Source: Prevotella sp. tf2-5 (GTDB taxonomy: Bacteria; Bacteroidota; Bacteroidia; Bacteroidales; Bacteroidaceae). From it: 64,000 nucleotides of DNA. The DNA is taken from positions 117,617-181,616 of the forward strand of contig NZ_FOWK01000007.1 of NCBI RefSeq assembly GCF_900115435.1, in the 5' to 3' direction. Under the pieces are notes generated by a model. That model was given only the letters and a program-made list of their open reading frames with translations, had not been told where the DNA came from and did not search any database. The first letter of the stretch is position 1; every line of letters starts with the position of its first letter. The position numbers and the translations under genes are program-made. Positions 61,896-64,000 of this stretch are shown one piece after another.

Positions 61896-61898
61896 ATC

Positions 61899-63263
61899 TT
61901 AATTTCTAATTTCTAATTTTTTAATTCTCTGTCGATTCCAGACAACCATCGCAATGGTGATGATGGTCAAGATACCGGCGCCCACCCACTGGAGATTGTT
62001 GACACACTTGTAGATGACCCAGCCAAAGAGGGAGGATGCGAAGTCGAGGGCACCAGCCTGGAAGCCCTCTGGGATCTTGGCGGCAGGATCCTGTGTCTGG
62101 GCATAAACGGTCTGGGCTGCCTGTGTGAAGGCTGGAGCCATGTCTGTGACGAACCAGAGTCCGATACCCACCGTGATGATACCGATGATCAGGGTCTTCA
62201 CCACGTTACCCTTCGTGTAGGGCAGTACCATCACAAACACATAGAACATACCGGCAAGCGATGCGAGGGGCAGGAACTCATTTCCGGGCAGTGCCACCGC
62301 CATCAGCAACGCAAGAGGTATCAGGATCAGGGATGCGACGAGAGTCGTGGGATGTCCGATGACCAGTGCCGGCGACATACCGATATACACTTTCTTACCA
62401 GCCCATTTCTTCTGTACCACCTCCTGTGTCTTCTCGGCAATGGGTTTCAGTCCGTCGATGAAGAGTTTCGTGATACGGGGAATCAGCTCCATCACGGCAC
62501 CCATCGTCACACCCAGGAAGAGGACTTTCTTGATATCCAACTGTGCCACGGCACCAATCAACGCGCCGACGATGACACCCAGTACGATAGGCTCACCGAG
62601 CACACCGAATTTCTTCTTCAATCCCTCCGCGTCAATATCGAGTTTCGAGAAACCGGGGATGCGGTCCAGCAACCAGTTGATAGCGATGGCAAAGGCGGTA
62701 AAGCTCTGACAGAAGGGCTGTGGGATGGAGATACCATCCATGTCCTCATAATAGCCCTGGAACTTATCAGCGGTCAGGTCTGCCATCACCAGCGTGATGA
62801 TATAACATACGATGGCGGCGAAATAGCCCCAGGCAAGACTCTGGTCCATCACGAAATATGCGACGGCACCGATGAAAGCGAAATGCCAGTAGTTCCAAAG
62901 GTCGATATTCACCGTGCGGGTACAACCGGTGATGAGCAACAGAAAGTTCACACCCAGACAGATGGGGATGATCAAGGCTCCCACCGCCGTGTTATAGGCG
63001 ACAGCGGCTGCCGCGGGCCATCCCATGTCGAAGACACCCAGTTGTAAATCATAGAGTTTGGAGATCTCACTCAGCGGTGAACCGAAATTCGTCGTCAGCA
63101 GGGCGGTCACGATACCGAGACCCACAAAACCGACACCCACATAGAGTCCCGACTTGAGCGACTTGCCGAACTTCATCCCGATGCACAGTCCGATAATAGT
63201 AAACAGTATCGGCATCATCACACTGGCACCAAGACTGATAATGTAACTAAAGACTTGTTCCAT
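61899..63263 (-). CDS. PTS galactitol-type EIIC permease (orphan)
   Basis: The 454-residue membrane protein matches the EIIC (GatC/SgcC) family. SLGASVMMPILFTIIGLCIG, MDQSLAWGYFAAI, IPQPFCQSFTAFAIAINWLLD, VTMGAVMELIPRITKLFIDGL and GMSPALVIGHPTTLVASLI are diagnostic. PTS EIIC proteins import sugars or polyols while EIIA and EIIB phosphorylate them. No EIIA, EIIB, HPr or enzyme I gene is in this operon or window. It heads the operon EIIC-kduI-carrier, so its substrate is probably a uronate or a derivative. It may work without phosphorylation. Its promoter is well formed. Confidence 0.9.
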   Translation of the reverse strand: MEQVFSYIISLGASVMMPILFTIIGLCIGMKFGKSLKSGLYVGVGFVGLGIVTALLTTNFGSPLSEISKLYDLQLGVFDMGWPAAAAVAYNTAVGALIIPICLGVNFLLLITGCTRTVNIDLWNYWHFAFIGAVAYFVMDQSLAWGYFAAIVCYIITLVMADLTADKFQGYYEDMDGISIPQPFCQSFTAFAIAINWLLDRIPGFSKLDIDAEGLKKKFGVLGEPIVLGVIVGALIGAVAQLDIKKVLFLGVTMGAVMELIPRITKLFIDGLKPIAEKTQEVVQKKWAGKKVYIGMSPALVIGHPTTLVASLILIPLALLMAVALPGNEFLPLASLAGMFYVFVMVLPYTKGNVVKTLIIGIITVGIGLWFVTDMAPAFTQAAQTVYAQTQDPAAKIPEGFQAGALDFASSLFGWVIYKCVNNLQWVGAGILTIITIAMVVWNRQRIKKLEIRN

Positions 63264-63311
63264 TGTTAAATTTCAAAATATCGATATTCGTTGTTTTAGT
63301 ATAATCGACTG

Positions 63312-63343
63312 CAAAATTAATAAATTTCTATGAAAAAAACAAA
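63312..63343 (-). promoter_or_regulatory. promoter of the uronate (EIIC-kduI-carrier) operon
   Basis: On the minus strand TTTG (63343-63340) and TAATTTTG (63319-63312) are exactly 20 bp apart, 48 bp upstream of the EIIC start codon. Confidence 0.75.
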
Positions 63344-63404
63344 TGTAAGAAAGAAAATGGCAAAAAAGAATATAAAAAAAACTTGAAACATGAAACCTGA
63401 AACC

Positions 63405-63441
63405 AAAAGCCCCTGCTAAGCGTAATGCTTTTGCAGGGGCT
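63405..63441 (-). terminator. terminator of the HU-like/smalltalk unit
   Basis: On the minus strand AGCCCCTGC pairs with GCAGGGGCT, an inner AAGC/GCTT helix extends the hairpin, and TTTTGG follows. It begins 6 bp after the smalltalk stop codon. Confidence 0.85.
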
Positions 63442-63446
63442 GATGG

Positions 63447-63557
63447 TTACAGAGTCGGGTGATAACCCATACAGGAGGTCGTTCCTAATGCCGTCAGCAG
63501 GGCTATGGCGATGGAGGCGATGATCTGAACGATCCATTTGAGCGTTTCTTTCTTCAT
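63447..63557 (-). CDS. smalltalk protein (small membrane/lipoprotein-like peptide)
   Basis: The 36-residue product (MKKETLKWIVQIIASIAIAL, then LTALGTTSCMGYHPTL) has a basic start, one hydrophobic helix and a cysteine in TTSCM. I recognise it as the smalltalk family of gut Bacteroidetes, whose members are about 30-36 residues and often sit beside HU-like DNA-binding proteins, as here. Its start codon overlaps the HU-like gene's stop by one base (TAATG), so it is translationally coupled. The function is unknown. The cysteine is too far along the helix for an ordinary lipobox, but lipidation cannot be ruled out. Confidence 0.85.
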   Translation of the reverse strand: MKKETLKWIVQIIASIAIALLTALGTTSCMGYHPTL

Positions 63558-64000
63558 TACTCACCTCCCTCCTCTGCTTTCTCCGACTCCACGCTGTTCT
63601 CATGCGTCTCCTCGAAGACCACATCCTTGACCAGCTGCTTCGCTACGGCAAACTTCTGGTAGATGGTGCCGTTGGCACGGCGAGCCTGACCAGTTATCAC
63701 TCGGACGGTCTCAGGGGCGAACAGCACTCGGCGGGTCGTGATGTTCTGCGCTCCCACATCCTCGGCCTTGACTGCACCGATGCTGGAGAAGCCTACCTTG
63801 AAGATGCCGATGCCGTCGAGTTTCACCTTCTGACCCATCTCGAAGAAGTGCTTCATGGCAGCTCCCAGCTCATCGAGCACTGCGATGATGTCGCTTCGCT
63901 TCACGCTTGCCTGAGACTGGATGTACTCGGCGAGTGCCTTGGTCCCGATGAAGTTCTTGTCGTAGACTGCCTTGGCGAAGTACTTGCCGCATGCGCTGGA
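63557..64000 (-). CDS. HU-like DNA-binding protein (partial)
   Basis: The frame is open to the right edge, so the N-terminus is missing; 147 residues are visible. They include YFAKAVYDKNFIGTKALAEY, SVKRSDIIAVLDELGAAMKHF, FEMGQKVKLDGIGIFKVGF and VLFAPETVRVITGQARR, the pattern of the Bacteroidetes HU-like family. These are relatives of bacterial histone-like HU that bend or package DNA. An acidic tail (EETHENSVESEKAEEGGE) follows. The ATG-like start at 63904 suggested by the open frame is not the true start, because homologous sequence continues upstream. It shares a transcript with the smalltalk peptide. Confidence 0.85.
   Translation of the reverse strand, partial: SSACGKYFAKAVYDKNFIGTKALAEYIQSQASVKRSDIIAVLDELGAAMKHFFEMGQKVKLDGIGIFKVGFSSIGAVKAEDVGAQNITTRRVLFAPETVRVITGQARRANGTIYQKFAVAKQLVKDVVFEETHENSVESEKAEEGGE

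Noticed and set aside
63328..63624. 98-codon minus-strand reading frame overlapping the smalltalk and HU-like genes
   Set aside because: Its translation has no family pattern, it runs through a terminator hairpin, and it conflicts with two recognisable genes in another frame.
63557..63904. HU-like protein as a complete 115-residue gene starting at 63904
   Set aside because: In-frame, family-like sequence continues to the right edge, so the gene is partial and 63904 is an internal codon.

Overview
The window reads as chromosomal DNA of a plant-polysaccharide-degrading member of the Bacteroidetes, most likely Prevotella or a close relative. The evidence is: promoters of the Bacteroidetes type (TTTG, about 20 bp, TAnnTTTG) in front of many genes; a hybrid two-component sensor (HTCS); families typical of the phylum (DUF5020, DUF5683, DUF4954, GH97, a smalltalk peptide beside an HU-like protein); and type-IX-like C-terminal tails on secreted enzymes. 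I saw no tRNA, rRNA, CRISPR array, transposase or prophage gene.

Layout. 1-5.4 kb: the end of a secreted cyclophilin gene, then rsfS-ftsH-cdsA-GH5 cellulase-DUF4359-like. 5.4-9.9 kb (minus): surE-lpxB-purine permease-Tsx-like channel-small secreted protein. 10-20.7 kb (plus): parA-parB-DUF5683-lytic transglycosylase-Rel (p)ppGpp enzyme-pectin methylesterase, then an OmpA/LamG envelope protein and two unassigned exported proteins. 20.7-25.5 kb (minus): a MerR regulator, a repeat-filled spacer and an HTCS regulator. 25.7-30.9 kb (plus): GH27, GH26 and GH2 enzymes that together fit galactomannan breakdown. 31-39.6 kb (plus): alaS, a HerA-like ATPase, nhaD and clpB. 39.6-50.5 kb (minus): hflX-DUF4954-M16 peptidase-fumarase-two M6 proteases. 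50.6-53.4 kb (plus): nagB and GH97. 53.4-58.4 kb (minus): a conserved gene, folB, an amidase, an MCE protein and dnaA. 58.6-59.3 kb (plus): nitroreductase. 59.3-63.3 kb (minus): a uronate operon of PTS-type EIIC, exported KduI, a hexuronate MFS carrier and a truncated secreted peptide. 63.4-64 kb (minus): an HU-like protein (partial) and a smalltalk peptide.

The carbohydrate genes cover three routes: pectin (methylesterase, KduI, hexuronate transport), mannan/galactomannan (GH26, GH27, GH2 under an HTCS) and beta-glucan (GH5). None is accompanied by SusC/SusD genes inside the window.

The most unusual signal is a pair of non-coding loci (about 21.39-21.52 kb and 36.73-36.91 kb) built from phased 22-bp units. 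They align unit by unit although their sequences have diverged, which points to an undescribed minisatellite-like element family. A second theme is short 8- or 9-bp tandem repeats and purine-rich micro-insertions in spacers and inside conserved proteins (FtsH, the HerA-like ATPase, an M6 protease, HflX). Other oddities are a probable AUA start codon, a KduI with a signal peptide, an orphan PTS EIIC, and a ClpB that appears to lack about 27 residues in its second ATPase domain.
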